Assembly (NCBI RefSeq): GCF_003248455.1
Contig: NZ_QFNM01000019.1
Coordinates: forward strand, 1-52,290
Length of the DNA stretch: 52,290 bases
From: Brevundimonas sp.
Lineage (GTDB): Bacteria; Pseudomonadota; Alphaproteobacteria; Caulobacterales; Caulobacteraceae
Reading direction: 5' to 3'
Below the pieces are notes generated by a model. It was not told the DNA's origin. It did no database searches and saw only the letters and a program-made list of their open reading frames with translations. Made by a program: the position numbers and the translations under genes. Shown in pieces: positions 42,147 to 51,635 of this stretch (the first letter of the stretch is position 1; the number at the start of each line of letters is the position of its first letter).

Positions 42147-42503
42147 TCAGGCGGCGGCGCGGTCGGGCGAGCCGACCGAGGCGTCGCGGCCTTCGGCCCA
42201 GTCGAGGACGGTCAGCCGGTTGATCACCAACTCCTTGGCCGCCCGCTCCTTGCCGTCCCGGGCCGTGTAGGTGGTGTCGATGAAGGCGCCGATGACCACG
42301 GCCTCGCAGCCCTGGGCCAGTCCGCGAGCGATGACCTTCTCGTTCAGACCCTTGGACCAGCTGACGCAGTTGACCCCGACCAGCCGGTCCTTGCCGGCTG
42401 CGTCGACGCCACGCTTCTCGAGCAGCCGGAACACGGCCTTGCCGAAGTCGTCGCTGATCTGGGGATCCGCTGCGAGACGCCCGGTGAACATCATGGATTG
42501 CAT
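42147..42503 (-). CDS. Second SSB-like protein without the acidic tip
   Basis: A 118-residue OB-fold-like protein starting MQSMMFTGRLAADPQISDDF, then RLVGVNCVSWSKGLNEKVIA, GCEAVVIGAFIDTTYTARDG, LVINRLTVLDWAEG. The beginning and strand order parallel the ssb gene 36 nt downstream. It lacks the DDIPF tip, so it may bind DNA without recruiting the usual partners. The same AGGAGACTG ribosome site precedes it. Confidence 0.8.
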   Translation of the reverse strand: MQSMMFTGRLAADPQISDDFGKAVFRLLEKRGVDAAGKDRLVGVNCVSWSKGLNEKVIARGLAQGCEAVVIGAFIDTTYTARDGKERAAKELVINRLTVLDWAEGRDASVGSPDRAAA

Positions 42504-42690
42504 GTCAGTCTCCTGTCGATCCGAAGCGCCGGGGAGCCGATCTCCCTCATCCCGCTTCACCCATGGCCTCCCTTCCTCCGTTACTTTCCGGTTCGGGCCT
42601 CCGCCCGGACGGTCTGCTCTGTCAGGTGATGCCCGTGCCAAGCCCCCCCGTGCTAGACTGACGCTTTGGGATCGACCCAGGAGGGACGGC

Positions 42691-43071
42691 ATGGATCGGG
42701 AGCCTTTGTCGGCCAAGGACGCGCGCGACCTGGCGCGGATGTCCAAGGCGATCGTGGAGATCTGCGTCCGGAACACCGAACTCGAGACGCTCCACGCCGG
42801 ACGGTTTCCGGTCTCGCGCACGGGCGACTTCAGCGACGTCGTGGTCATCACGCCGGACGGCGAGATTCCATGGGCCGAGCTCAGCCGGATTTCCGATCCG
42901 GAAATGAAGGCCCTGATGATCGAGATCGTCGACAGGGTCTTCACCTACATGCGTTTCCCCGAAGCCCTGGCCACGATCCCGGGCGGCCGCGCCTGGGATC
43001 CGCCCAAGTTGAACGAAGACCTGATGAAGACCGTGCGTCGCCGACAGCCCCTGCGAGACGCCGAAGGCTAG
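42691..43071 (+). CDS. Hypothetical protein (126 residues)
   Basis: Starts MDREPLSAKDARDLARMSKA with a good ribosome site (AGGAGGG, 8 nt upstream). The pattern KAIVEICVRNTELETLHAGR, VVVITPDGEIPWAELSRISD, MIEIVDRVFTYMRFPEAL is that of a small alpha/beta protein often found in such elements. It is the only plus-strand gene between the relaxase and the end of the backbone; it is divergent from the SSB genes and converges on the SNO gene. Function unknown. Confidence 0.75.
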   Translation: MDREPLSAKDARDLARMSKAIVEICVRNTELETLHAGRFPVSRTGDFSDVVVITPDGEIPWAELSRISDPEMKALMIEIVDRVFTYMRFPEALATIPGGRAWDPPKLNEDLMKTVRRRQPLRDAEG

Positions 43072-43084
43072 CTCAGGCCGGCGC

Positions 43085-46000
43085 TCAGGCTGCGGCGCCG
43101 TCGAGCATGGTCTGCACGGGGTGACGCCGGAGCACCGCCTCGACCACCCGCGGCCGATCTACGGGCACGAACACTCGCGGCGTGAAGGCGATGATTTCGA
43201 CGAAGCAGCCCAACGAGACCAGGGCGTCGCGATCGGCGCGCGCCCCGACGATCTCCAGGCGCCAGCGGTCCATGACGCGAGCCCGCTTTAGCCAGAGGCC
43301 GCCTTCCAGCGAGAGCTGGACGCCTCGGTCGAGCACTGCTGCCCCGGTCGTCGAGCCGTCGGCCCAGGCTTCGCTCACGTCCGTCAGGCCGAGAGCGGCC
43401 TTCAGAGCGCGGGCCTGGACGGCGTTGAGGACACGGCCGAGCCAGCGCCGCCCATCGGGCGCGCGGACGCGACGAACGGAACAGCCCCTGGCTGGCAGCC
43501 GGCCCCAGATTGGCAGAAGCAGGCCGGTCGCCAGGGTCAGCTCGCGCCGACGCCACGGGTCCGTACCGGCGACCTCCTCGTCCCACGCCCGCCGCCAGTC
43601 CTCGACGATCGCAGGCTTCCAGGACGACTCCTCGAAGGCCTTCTCGGCCAGGGTCTGGCGGTCGTCGGGACGAATGAGCCGCACTGCCGTGACCAGGCGA
43701 TCGTCGTCCGTGGCCGTCGTCAGGCCGAGCTCGGCTATCGCCGCCCGGCCCGACCTCTCGTTGACCACCAGCCGGTGAGCGATGTCACCCGCCAGGTTCA
43801 GGGCGTCGTCGGCGTTGAGGATCTCGCGCCGCACCTTCAGTGCGAAGGTGACCAGGGCCGTCTCGGCGCCGGTGGCGACATCGGTGCGGATCCTCTCCTG
43901 ATCGACGACTTCCAGCTCCTCGGCCTCGATGTCCTCCAGGCCGCGATCCAGGTCCCCCGAGGCGGCCGCTCGCTCCAGGATGCCGGAGAGGATGCGGTCG
44001 AAATCGTCGAAGAGGGCGTTTTGATCGGCGATGCGCAGGGCCAGCAGCCGGTTCAGGAAGGTGTGGATGGGAGGCAGGTCGTCGGAAGGTTTGAGGCCGC
44101 CGTCCTCGTCCAGGAGCTTCAGGCTCGTCTTGGCCATAAAGGTCTCCAGCGTCATGGACGACAGCTCGCCGAAGGCCAGAGCTCCGTAGAAGACCAGCAG
44201 GGCGCGGCGCGCCCAGGGGCTTTCGAGGTTGTCCTCGGCCCGGAAAAGACCAGCCCCGGCGGTCCGGCGCTCTCCGCGCGTCAACGCGCCCAGGGAATCG
44301 AGGCGCCGGGCGATCGTGGAGGTGAAACGCTTTTCGCCCTGGATGTCGGTGGTCACGGGCCGAAACAGGGGCGCCGAGGCCTGGTGGGTCCGGTGGCTGC
44401 GGCCCAGCCCCTGGATGGCGGCGTCCGCCCGCCAGCCGGGCTCGACCAGGTAGTGGACGCGACGCTGGCGGTTCTCCGCCGACAGGTCGGCATGGTAGCT
44501 GCGGCCCGTCCCGCCCGCGTCCGAGAAGATCAGCACCCGCTTGCGTCCGGACATGAAGGCGTCCGTCTCGGCGCGGGCGGCGGAGGCGCCGCGCCGTTCC
44601 ACCACGCGTCGGCCGTCCCGCACCACCACCCGGCGCGAGCGGCCGGTGATCTCGGCGACGGCGTCCGTGCCGAAGGCTTCCAGGAGGGCGTCGAGCACGC
44701 CGGGCACCGCGGGCAGGCAGGCCATACGCGTGATAAGGACCTGTCGGCGTTCGACGGCTTCCCGGCTGACGGCCGGTCGTCCGTCGACCATGACCGGGAC
44801 CATGGTGACCCCGCCCCTGTCGTCCTCAATCGCTTCCATCAGATGGATCGGGAAGGCCTCGCGCAGATAGTCGAGGACGTATTCGCGGGGGGTCAGGTCG
44901 ATCGACAGATTGTTCCACTCTTCGGGCGGGATGGAGGAGAGCCGGCGTTCCATCACCGCCTCATTGGTCGAGACGATCTGGACCACGGCCGAGCGGTTGG
45001 CAGCGAGGTCGTCACGGATGGAGGCGATCAGGCTGGGGGCCTTCAGCCCGGCGAGGAGATGGCCGAAGAAGCGCAACTTGGCGCCCTCGAAGGCGGAATG
45101 GACGGCGGAGGCCGCCTGTCCGCTCCTGGGCTTGCCCTCCGGGTCATTCAAACCGGTGGCCTTCAGCGCCTCGGCCAGGTTGGCGTGGATGACTTGGAAC
45201 GCGTCGGCCCAGGCGTCCCAGATGGCGATGTCGTCGGGCGTCAGCGGATGGGCGAGCGGCTCGTATTCGACGCCCTCGAACGAAAGCGATCGCGCCACAT
45301 AGAGGCCGAGCGCCTTGAGCTCGCGCGCCACCAATTCCATCGCCGCGACACCGCCTCGGTCCATGGCGTCGAGGAAGTCGGCGCGGGTCATGAACGGCGC
45401 CTCCGGCCCGCCCCACAGGCCGAGACGCCCCGCATAGGCGAGGTTCTCGGCCGTGGTGGCCCCGGTCGCCGAGACGTAGAGGATCCGGGCGTTCGGCAGA
45501 CGGTTCTGCAGGGCGAGACCCGCCATGCCCTGCAGCGAAGCCTTCTTCGCCCCACGCGCGCCCTTGCCACCCCCGGCGGCGTTGGCCATGGCGTGCGCCT
45601 CGTCGAACGCGATGACGCCGTCAAAGTCCTCCCCTAGCCAGGCGACGATCTGGTCCAGACGCGACGGGCGCGCGGCCCGCGCGGGCTGGCGAAGGGTCGC
45701 ATAGGTCGTGAACAGGATCCCGCGATCCAGCCGGATCCCGTCGCCCTGTTTCCAGCTCGAAAGCGGCACGATGTCATGGGCCCCGCCGCCGATCGCGCCC
45801 CAGTCGCGGCGAGCGTCCTCTAGAAGGGCGTCGTTCCGCGACAGCCAGACGGCCCGCATGCGGCCCTGGCCCATGTTGTCGGCGATGACGGCCGCGATCT
45901 GGCGGCCCTTGCCGCAGCCCGTTCCGTCGCCGAGGAAGAAGCCGCGGCGAAACCGGATCGCGTCCTCCGCATCGTCCCGGACGAGCACGACCTCGTGCGG

Positions 46001-47359
46001 CGCCTCGGCCGGGCGGAATCGCCCAGGCAGATGCCCGCCGTGGGCCTCGCCGGCGTAGATGACGCTCTCTGTCTGGGCGTCCGAGAGGCGAGCCTCGACC
46101 CGCATCGCCGGCGGCAAGACCGGACGATAGGTCGGCGCCGGGGGCGCGACCGAGGCCATTGGCCCGGACTCCACCAGAGGGGACGGATGCGGCCTCGGGT
46201 CCGGCAGGTCGATCCGCGCCAGGGCGTGGGCCTGGTAGAGGCCGACGTCGCGGCCCTCCCCGCTCCACGCCTTGACCGCATAGGCGAGCGGCGCCGCGCC
46301 CGCGAGGAAGCCAAGCCGGCCGGAGGGCAGAGCCAGGCCACGGTCCCTGGGCGTGAGGAGGGAGGTCGCGGCGAGCTCGATCCGGACGCGCGGCCTGGCT
46401 GAGGCGCGCGGAGACAGGCCGCGGATCAGGCCCGTCATCGCGTCCCAGTCGTCCGGCTGGTGCAAGAGCCCATCCCAGGTCCGCACCGGCGTGCGATCAA
46501 CGACCAACAATCCGGTTTCGACGGATGTGCCATGTTTGGCGAAGGCGCGGCCCGGAAAGGCGATCGCCCCGACGACGGCGCCATGCGCCTCGAGCGCGCG
46601 GCGCATCACCGTGTCCGCCAGGGCCGTCAGGGGCACGATGGCCGCCATCCTCCCCCCGTCCGCCAGAGCCTTGAGACCGGTGACGAGGTGAGCCTCCAGG
46701 TCGGAGAAGGGTGGGTTGACGAGAACCACGTCGAACCGGCCGGCCTCGGGCAGCACGTCGGCGAGGTGGCGACCATCATGCCGCGTCCGCGCGGCCTGGG
46801 GGAACAGGCCGTCGAGGAGGCCGGCGCGGCCCGGCGCCCTCTCGTTCAAGGTCAGTGCGCCTCCGCAGACCTCGGCCAACACCGCGAGCAGCCCTGTGCC
46901 CGCCGAGGGCTCCAGCACACGGTCGCCGGGCCGCACCTGGGCGGCCAGGACCGCCATGGCCGCGAGCGGCGGCGGGGTCGAGAACTGGTCCAGCGCGACC
47001 TGTTCCTCGCTGCGACGGCTGTGGGTGAGGCCCAGTGCGGATACGCCGGCAAGGAGGGCGGCGATCTCGGCCGGTGCGTCTTCCAGCCTCGCGACCTGGG
47101 GGGCCAGGCGCCGGATCTGCATCACGGTCCCGGCCTCGATGGCGTCGTAGGCGTCGCGCCAGGTCCAGGCCCCGTCCGCGTCCGACGCGCCGAATGCGGT
47201 GGTCATGACATCGGCGACGAGACGCCGGTCGAGCGGCCGGGACCGCGCAAGGGCGATGGCGAGCGCCCGCGCCGCGGCGAGGACATTGGCCGATCGGTCG
47301 GACCGCGAAGGCGTGGCGAACAGGGACGGGGTGGTCGAGGCGGCAGGCATGGCGGGCAT
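43085..47359 (-). CDS. Strawberry-notch-type methyltransferase/helicase
   Basis: A 1,424-residue protein; I chose ATG 47359 because AGGTGATC lies just before it (a GTG at 47368 is possible). Residues about 120-260 are an N6-adenine methyltransferase-like domain: VALDQFSTPPPLAAMAVLAA, DRVLEPSAGTGLLAVLAEVC, FDVVLVNPPFSD (NPPF motif). Then a SNO AAA/helicase part: FFLGDGTGCGKGRQIAAVIA (Walker A-like), GVIAFDEAHAMANAAGGGKG (DEAH), and RVLIFSDAGGTGRSYHADLS, AAIQGLGRSHRTHQASAPLF. Such giants are hallmarks of plasmids, ICEs and phages. They may modify and remodel incoming DNA, possibly against restriction. Confidence 0.92.
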   Translation of the reverse strand: MPAMPAASTTPSLFATPSRSDRSANVLAAARALAIALARSRPLDRRLVADVMTTAFGASDADGAWTWRDAYDAIEAGTVMQIRRLAPQVARLEDAPAEIAALLAGVSALGLTHSRRSEEQVALDQFSTPPPLAAMAVLAAQVRPGDRVLEPSAGTGLLAVLAEVCGGALTLNERAPGRAGLLDGLFPQAARTRHDGRHLADVLPEAGRFDVVLVNPPFSDLEAHLVTGLKALADGGRMAAIVPLTALADTVMRRALEAHGAVVGAIAFPGRAFAKHGTSVETGLLVVDRTPVRTWDGLLHQPDDWDAMTGLIRGLSPRASARPRVRIELAATSLLTPRDRGLALPSGRLGFLAGAAPLAYAVKAWSGEGRDVGLYQAHALARIDLPDPRPHPSPLVESGPMASVAPPAPTYRPVLPPAMRVEARLSDAQTESVIYAGEAHGGHLPGRFRPAEAPHEVVLVRDDAEDAIRFRRGFFLGDGTGCGKGRQIAAVIADNMGQGRMRAVWLSRNDALLEDARRDWGAIGGGAHDIVPLSSWKQGDGIRLDRGILFTTYATLRQPARAARPSRLDQIVAWLGEDFDGVIAFDEAHAMANAAGGGKGARGAKKASLQGMAGLALQNRLPNARILYVSATGATTAENLAYAGRLGLWGGPEAPFMTRADFLDAMDRGGVAAMELVARELKALGLYVARSLSFEGVEYEPLAHPLTPDDIAIWDAWADAFQVIHANLAEALKATGLNDPEGKPRSGQAASAVHSAFEGAKLRFFGHLLAGLKAPSLIASIRDDLAANRSAVVQIVSTNEAVMERRLSSIPPEEWNNLSIDLTPREYVLDYLREAFPIHLMEAIEDDRGGVTMVPVMVDGRPAVSREAVERRQVLITRMACLPAVPGVLDALLEAFGTDAVAEITGRSRRVVVRDGRRVVERRGASAARAETDAFMSGRKRVLIFSDAGGTGRSYHADLSAENRQRRVHYLVEPGWRADAAIQGLGRSHRTHQASAPLFRPVTTDIQGEKRFTSTIARRLDSLGALTRGERRTAGAGLFRAEDNLESPWARRALLVFYGALAFGELSSMTLETFMAKTSLKLLDEDGGLKPSDDLPPIHTFLNRLLALRIADQNALFDDFDRILSGILERAAASGDLDRGLEDIEAEELEVVDQERIRTDVATGAETALVTFALKVRREILNADDALNLAGDIAHRLVVNERSGRAAIAELGLTTATDDDRLVTAVRLIRPDDRQTLAEKAFEESSWKPAIVEDWRRAWDEEVAGTDPWRRRELTLATGLLLPIWGRLPARGCSVRRVRAPDGRRWLGRVLNAVQARALKAALGLTDVSEAWADGSTTGAAVLDRGVQLSLEGGLWLKRARVMDRWRLEIVGARADRDALVSLGCFVEIIAFTPRVFVPVDRPRVVEAVLRRHPVQTMLDGAAA

Positions 47360-47443
47360 CCGGATCACCTGGAGCGGAGGGCGCCTCCCTCACGGTCCTC
47401 CAGGCTCGCCTCGCCCCGCCCTTCCCCCGCCTTTCCGGGTCCG

Positions 47444-47490
47444 CACGACAACGCCGCCCCGACCGAGGTCGAGGCGGCGCGTTCGTCGTG
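47444..47490 (-). terminator. Long GC hairpin after the ParB-like gene
   Basis: CACGACAACGCCGCC pairs with GGCGGCGCGTTCGTCGTG around a 14-nt loop, with two small bulges, 9 nt past the stop at 47500. No T-run follows. It may end the ParB unit ahead of the SNO gene, or stabilise the mRNA. Confidence 0.5.
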
Positions 47491-47499
47491 TGCGAAGGT

Positions 47500-49566
47500 T
47501 TAGGCTGCGGCGGGGTCGAGCGCGGCTTCGCCAGCGGCGGTGACGGCGAAGGCGCCGACGCCATCGTCATCGTCATCGGCCTCGTCGTTCAGCGCATCGG
47601 AAGGACCGTCCTCCGCCCCCTGACTATCCTCCGCGACCGCGCCTCCATCATCGACGGAGGACCGCCAGGACAGGCTCGCGGGGGCCCAGGTCCGCGTGGC
47701 CGCCTGTTCGACCACCCAATCGACCAGTTCCGTCTTCTTCAGGGTCCGGGCGCGCTCGTCCTCGGAGCCCATGGTCTCGAGCATGCCCAGCAGGAAGCCC
47801 TTGGAATGGGACTGCAGGAAGGGCGCATCGGGCGTCCAGTGCAGGCTGATGTCCGCATCGCACAGCGCGGCGAGTTCCGCCGCCTCGGCCCGGGCTGCCC
47901 GGCGGATCTGGAAAGTCTTCTCCTCCCGGACGTCGAGGCTGACGGCGGTGAGTTCGGCCAGCAGTCCCATCTTTTCGCCATGCGGCAGCCCATGGATCCA
48001 GGCGATCACGGTCTCGCCCGAGGCCTGCCAGTCGGCGCGACGATCGTCGAGGCGCTGGCGGACGTCGCCGTCGAGGGCCTCGATGACCCTCCCGGCCGAA
48101 GGGTTGAACCCCGTGGCCACGATCGCCAGGGCCGACTCCGACCGGGCCACGCGGCTGCGCAGGACGATCACCGTGAACAGGCGCGAGATCAGCGCCGTCA
48201 GGGCGGCGGACGGATCATCGGCCAGGGCCCGGATCAGGCCTCGCGTGGCGACGTCGGTGCGCGCCGCATGGAGGGCGTGGTTGACCCCTTCGGTCTCAGG
48301 TTCGGGCGCCTCGACCTCGGGCGAGATGTAGGCCGGCGGGGCGGCCGCACGCGGGACCGGATCGCCCCCGCCTCTCTCATCGTCGTCGGTCTCGGGCTCC
48401 TCCGGCGTGTAGCAGCGCACCTCCACGCCCGTGTCCGCCGCCGGCCACATCACCATCGTCGTCACGACGCGGCCGCCGCAGCCGGTCTGGTCGGAGGCGA
48501 TCCGCGCGCGGATCATGTCCATGATGGCGAGATCGGCGATGTCCGGTCGGGCCGGGTCGGCCAAGGCCAGGCGCGCAGCCTCGACACGATCGTTGAAGAC
48601 CTCGCGCTGGGCGCGATATCGCGCCATCTCCTCGGCCGGGAGGGATCCGCCATAGACATAGCCGAGCGCCTCCAGGTCCTCGGGCAGGTCCGGCTCCGGG
48701 CCAGCGGTGACGTGGACGGCGACGCCTTCCGCCTCGAACACGGCTGCGATGCCACGGGCGCGCCTCAGCCAGAGATCGGTCAGGATGTCAGGGTCGAGCA
48801 GGACGGGGACGAGTTCGCCGAAGAGATCGGTCTCGGTGCGGCCCCCGGCCTCGCCGTAGGTGGTCGGATGGACGAGGGCGCAACGGCGGTCGCGGGCGGT
48901 GACGCGAGCGTCGTCGAGCCGCTCGAGAACGCGCCAGTCCTGGAAGCCGTGACCGTCCAAGGCCGCCTCGGCGAGTTCCTCCTGCTCGGCCTTGTCCGGC
49001 AACCGCGCCAGCAGCCGCGCCTGCTTCAGGCTCATGCGGCCGCTCTTCAGGGCGACGAGCGCTGCGGACGGCAGGCCGGCGAGCGCCGCCAGACGCTTGA
49101 TCTCGATCTCGGCATAGCCCAACGCCCTGGCGATCACCGCGACCGTCAGCTTCGACTTCAGCATCCGGCCGATCGCCGCGATGATGTCGGCGACATGGAC
49201 GGGAACCGCAGTGTTGGTGAGAAGCACCGCCGCGGCCTGACGGGCCGGGTCGGTCTCGACGAAGACATCGACGGGATGGTCGTCGCCGATCTCGCCGGCC
49301 TCGAGGAGGAGGCCGAGCGCGAGCCGGCGCCGGCGCCCGTCGAGCGCCATCCACGGCTCTTCCTTCCTGCCGCGACCCGGGCGGACGGTCAGGGGCTGAA
49401 GCTGGCCGGCGGCCCGCATCGTCGCGGCGAGCGTGGGGATGTCGTCGTCAGGCGGCTCGTCGTGACGAAGGTTTTCCCGGGCGATGCCCAGATCGCCGAG
49501 ACGGACTGTGCGTCGGTCGCGCTCGACGACAACGACAGGGGTGATAACGGGAGCGAGGTCGGTCAT
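47500..49566 (-). CDS. Large ParB/RepB-like protein
   Basis: A 688-residue protein starting MTDLAPVITPVVVVERDRRT. The N-terminal ParB domain holds NLRHDEPPDDDIPTLAATMR and AAGQLQPLTVRPGRGRKEEP. The following HTH is VIARALGYAEIEIKRLAALA, GLPSAALVALKSGRMSLKQA. The long C-terminal region (about 300-688) is acidic and unassigned. ParB proteins of this size, next to SNO and Toprim genes, are element backbone and are thought to act in stability or regulation rather than classical parABS; no parA gene is present. Confidence 0.88.
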   Translation of the reverse strand: MTDLAPVITPVVVVERDRRTVRLGDLGIARENLRHDEPPDDDIPTLAATMRAAGQLQPLTVRPGRGRKEEPWMALDGRRRRLALGLLLEAGEIGDDHPVDVFVETDPARQAAAVLLTNTAVPVHVADIIAAIGRMLKSKLTVAVIARALGYAEIEIKRLAALAGLPSAALVALKSGRMSLKQARLLARLPDKAEQEELAEAALDGHGFQDWRVLERLDDARVTARDRRCALVHPTTYGEAGGRTETDLFGELVPVLLDPDILTDLWLRRARGIAAVFEAEGVAVHVTAGPEPDLPEDLEALGYVYGGSLPAEEMARYRAQREVFNDRVEAARLALADPARPDIADLAIMDMIRARIASDQTGCGGRVVTTMVMWPAADTGVEVRCYTPEEPETDDDERGGGDPVPRAAAPPAYISPEVEAPEPETEGVNHALHAARTDVATRGLIRALADDPSAALTALISRLFTVIVLRSRVARSESALAIVATGFNPSAGRVIEALDGDVRQRLDDRRADWQASGETVIAWIHGLPHGEKMGLLAELTAVSLDVREEKTFQIRRAARAEAAELAALCDADISLHWTPDAPFLQSHSKGFLLGMLETMGSEDERARTLKKTELVDWVVEQAATRTWAPASLSWRSSVDDGGAVAEDSQGAEDGPSDALNDEADDDDDGVGAFAVTAAGEAALDPAAA

Positions 49567-49570
49567 GGGA

Positions 49571-50518
49571 TCATCTCCGCAGGGCGACGGGGCCCATCCC
49601 CGCCGCTCCGGCGCCCCCGAGCGCCCTCGCTCCTCCTTTCGCGACGCCGCGGGCGATCGCGTTCCAGTCCTCAAACGGCGGGTTGGGGCACCAGACCCGA
49701 ACCTGGATTCCCAGCGTCCTGAGGCGATGGCTAAGGCGGGCGGCGGCGTCCTCGCCGACCATGCCCCGGTCTGCGGCGACCAGCACGCGACGGACGTCCG
49801 GGGGCGGGGTCCAGGCCGCGAGATTGTTCGCCGACATCAGGGCCCAGCCGGGAAGGCGGAAGCGGTCGATGGCGGACAGGGTGGTGACCACCCCTTCGCC
49901 GACCAGCATCTCCTCGGCCGCCGGCGACAGGCGAACCGCCGCGCTAGGCGGCACGACCCCCACCGTCTTGCGCGGCACGGCGAGGCCGACGACGCCCAGG
50001 CCGTTCGGCTCGAGATAGGTCACCTCGACGGCCGTCAGGCCCCCGTCCGCCGCGACGATTCGCGCGACGAGGGCCGGTCGCGTACGCCCGCCGGGCCGGT
50101 AGATGGAGACGGGGACGGCGGGATGGAAGCGCAGGTCGAGCGCCCCATCGCCGCCGTGGACGGCGCGGCGTCGCAGGTAGAGGGACGCGGGATCGGAGGG
50201 GCTTAACGGTCGAGCGTCATGCCACAGACGAGAGGCGGTCTCGATGCGCCGCCGGCGGTCCGGCGCCGGGGCCGACACCGGGGCGCGCCCCGCCCCCGTG
50301 AGACGCCCGGTATCGTCGATGAAACCCGAACTACGCAGGTGGTCGCGGATGGCCCTCCAGTCCGCCGCGCCGAACCCGTGGATGATGACCCGACCCTGGG
50401 AAAGGAGGAGCGAGACCGATCGATCGGCCTGGCTGTGGCCCGGCGCGGGCACATTGGCGCGCAGCCCGCTCTGGTAGAGGTCGCCGCCCAGGGCGGCGAC
50501 GATGGGGTGAAGGGTCAT
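49571..50518 (-). CDS. Toprim domain-containing protein
   Basis: A 315-residue protein starting MTLHPIVAALGGDLYQSGLR. The N-terminus (VPAPGHSQADRSVSLLLSQG) resembles the primase-like zinc or DUF7146 region seen in mobile-element Toprim proteins. The Toprim core has EMLVGEGVVTTLSAIDRFRL (acidic E) and RRVLVAADRGMVGEDAAARL (DxD replaced by ADRG). It may prime the transferred strand. It starts 7 nt after the RadC remnant and ends 4 nt before the ParB-like gene. Confidence 0.85.
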   Translation of the reverse strand: MTLHPIVAALGGDLYQSGLRANVPAPGHSQADRSVSLLLSQGRVIIHGFGAADWRAIRDHLRSSGFIDDTGRLTGAGRAPVSAPAPDRRRRIETASRLWHDARPLSPSDPASLYLRRRAVHGGDGALDLRFHPAVPVSIYRPGGRTRPALVARIVAADGGLTAVEVTYLEPNGLGVVGLAVPRKTVGVVPPSAAVRLSPAAEEMLVGEGVVTTLSAIDRFRLPGWALMSANNLAAWTPPPDVRRVLVAADRGMVGEDAAARLSHRLRTLGIQVRVWCPNPPFEDWNAIARGVAKGGARALGGAGAAGMGPVALRR

Positions 50519-50525
50519 GACGGCC

Positions 50526-50715
50526 TCAGAACAGGCCGAGTTGCTTGAAGCTCGCCGTCCCCTGACGCCCCAGGACCAGATGGTCGTGGACCTGGATGCC
50601 GAACAGTTTCGCAGCGTCGATGATCTGGCGGGTGACGACGATGTCCGCCTGGGACGGGGTCGGATCGCCGGAAGGGTGGTTGTGCACCACCCTAATGGCC
50701 GCTGTAACCAATTGA
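50526..50715 (-). pseudogene. radC: RadC-family JAB/MPN remnant (3' part only)
   Basis: The last about 62 codons of a RadC-like protein remain: TAAIRVVHNHPSGDPTPSQA, DIVVTRQIIDAAKLFGIQVH, DHLVLGRQGTASFKQLGLF. The JAMM-type metal motif HNHPSGDP and the later DH are present. Upstream of about 50,715 the homology stops abruptly and the sequence belongs to the neighbouring AlpA region. The 5' two thirds have been removed by insertion or recombination. Confidence 0.78.
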
Positions 50716-50793
50716 TATTGCTCGTAAAAAGCGCCCCGTGGATGCAAGTGGAGCCGCTTATTGGGGGCGGTCCAAGGTGACCGATCGTGATCA

Positions 50794-51024
50794 TCACGCC
50801 TGATCACCCGCAGGCTCGCTGAGTCGCTCAGAGGCACTGCAAGGCACTCTATTCCTTTTGTCCAAATCCTCAAGCTCCTCCACCGGGTAGAGGACGGCCT
50901 TTCCGATCTTGATGAACGAGGGGCCAATACGCTTCGTTCGCCAGTTTCGTAGGGTGCCAAGCGACACACCGCCGCGATAGCGGTCCACCACTTCCTCCGG
51001 CGTCAGAAACCTGCTGTCTGTCAT
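50794..51024 (-). CDS. AlpA/excisionase-like helix-turn-helix protein
   Basis: A 76-residue protein starting MTDSRFLTPEEVVDRYRGGV, with a strong GGAGG ribosome site before the ATG at 51024. SLGTLRNWRTKRIGPSFIKI, GKAVLYPVEELEDLDKRN is the HTH_17 pattern of AlpA/Xis proteins. No integrase is present next to it. It lies at the broken end of radC and beside a truncated IS3 copy, suggesting it is what is left of an inserted island. Confidence 0.88.
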   Translation of the reverse strand: MTDSRFLTPEEVVDRYRGGVSLGTLRNWRTKRIGPSFIKIGKAVLYPVEELEDLDKRNRVPCSASERLSEPAGDQA

Positions 51025-51177
51025 ATTCGCCTCCTGCGGCTCGTTGTGCGCGAGGCGGTTCTGATCGAAACGTTCCGCACTCCGGAGCACTCTCGGGATC
51101 GTTCAAGCGCGATGTCTCACGCTACTGCCCGCAAGAGGTTGCATTGAGTTTGTAGCGAGAAAAGCCCCCACGCTCGG

Positions 51178-51377
51178 GCGTCGATAGCCGAACCGCCGAC
51201 GCTCCTGGGCCAGGGCCTTCAGCCGATCGCGCAGGGTGCCGTCGTCCGGTCGCGTCGCCTGATAGCGCACGCTCGTCCGGTCCACGCCCAGCACCCGGCA
51301 GGCCCGCCGTTCGCTCATCCCGTAAGCCGACTGCAGGTGCGCCGCCGCCGCTCGATGCGCAGCGGGCGTCACCACTT
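51178..51377 (-). pseudogene. IS3-family orfB 5' remnant
   Basis: After the slippery run the frame continues VTPAAHRAAAAHLQSAYGMS, ERRACRVLGVDRTSVRYQAT, RLKALAQERRRFGYRR, matching the N-terminal HTH_21 segment of OrfB. It then breaks into unrelated sequence near 51,178. The DDE catalytic core is entirely missing. The following 150 bp toward the AlpA gene hold nothing I recognise. Confidence 0.82.
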
Positions 51378-51635
51378 TTTTCCCAGCAGATCCTTCAGCG
51401 CGACGTTGTCCAGCATCGAGTCCGCCAGCATCCGCTTCAGCTTGGCGTTCTCCTCTTCCAGCGCCTTCAGCCGCCGGGCCTCCGACACGTCCATGCCGCC
51501 ATACTTGGCCTTCCATTTGTAGAAGGTCGGCGAGCTCAGCCCGTGCTTCCTGCACAGGTCCGCCACCGGAACACCGGCCTCCTGCTCGCGCAGGATCCCG
51601 ATGATCTGCTCTTCCGTAAACCGTGATCGCTTCAT
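51369..51635 (-). CDS. IS3-family OrfA (remnant element)
   Basis: An 88-residue protein: MKRSRFTEEQIIGILREQEA, LCRKHGLSSPTFYKWKAKYG, ending LLGKKW. It has the same length and layout as the left IS orfA. An A6G slippery run lies at its end and would lead into the orfB frame, but orfB is truncated. No active transposase can be made from this copy. Confidence 0.88.
   Translation of the reverse strand: MKRSRFTEEQIIGILREQEAGVPVADLCRKHGLSSPTFYKWKAKYGGMDVSEARRLKALEEENAKLKRMLADSMLDNVALKDLLGKKW

Noticed and set aside
43775..45637. A 620-residue plus-strand ORF
   Set aside because: It is the complement of the strawberry-notch gene. The minus-strand frame has helicase motifs; this one has none and is low-complexity.
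47488..49722. A 744-residue plus-strand ORF
   Set aside because: It is the shadow of the ParB-like gene in high-GC DNA. It shows no domain pattern and an Arg/Gly/Asp-rich composition.
50720..50969. The N-terminal half of the 147-codon frame ending in the RadC motif
   Set aside because: This part overlaps the AlpA gene in another frame and bears no resemblance to RadC; only the 3' part is real.
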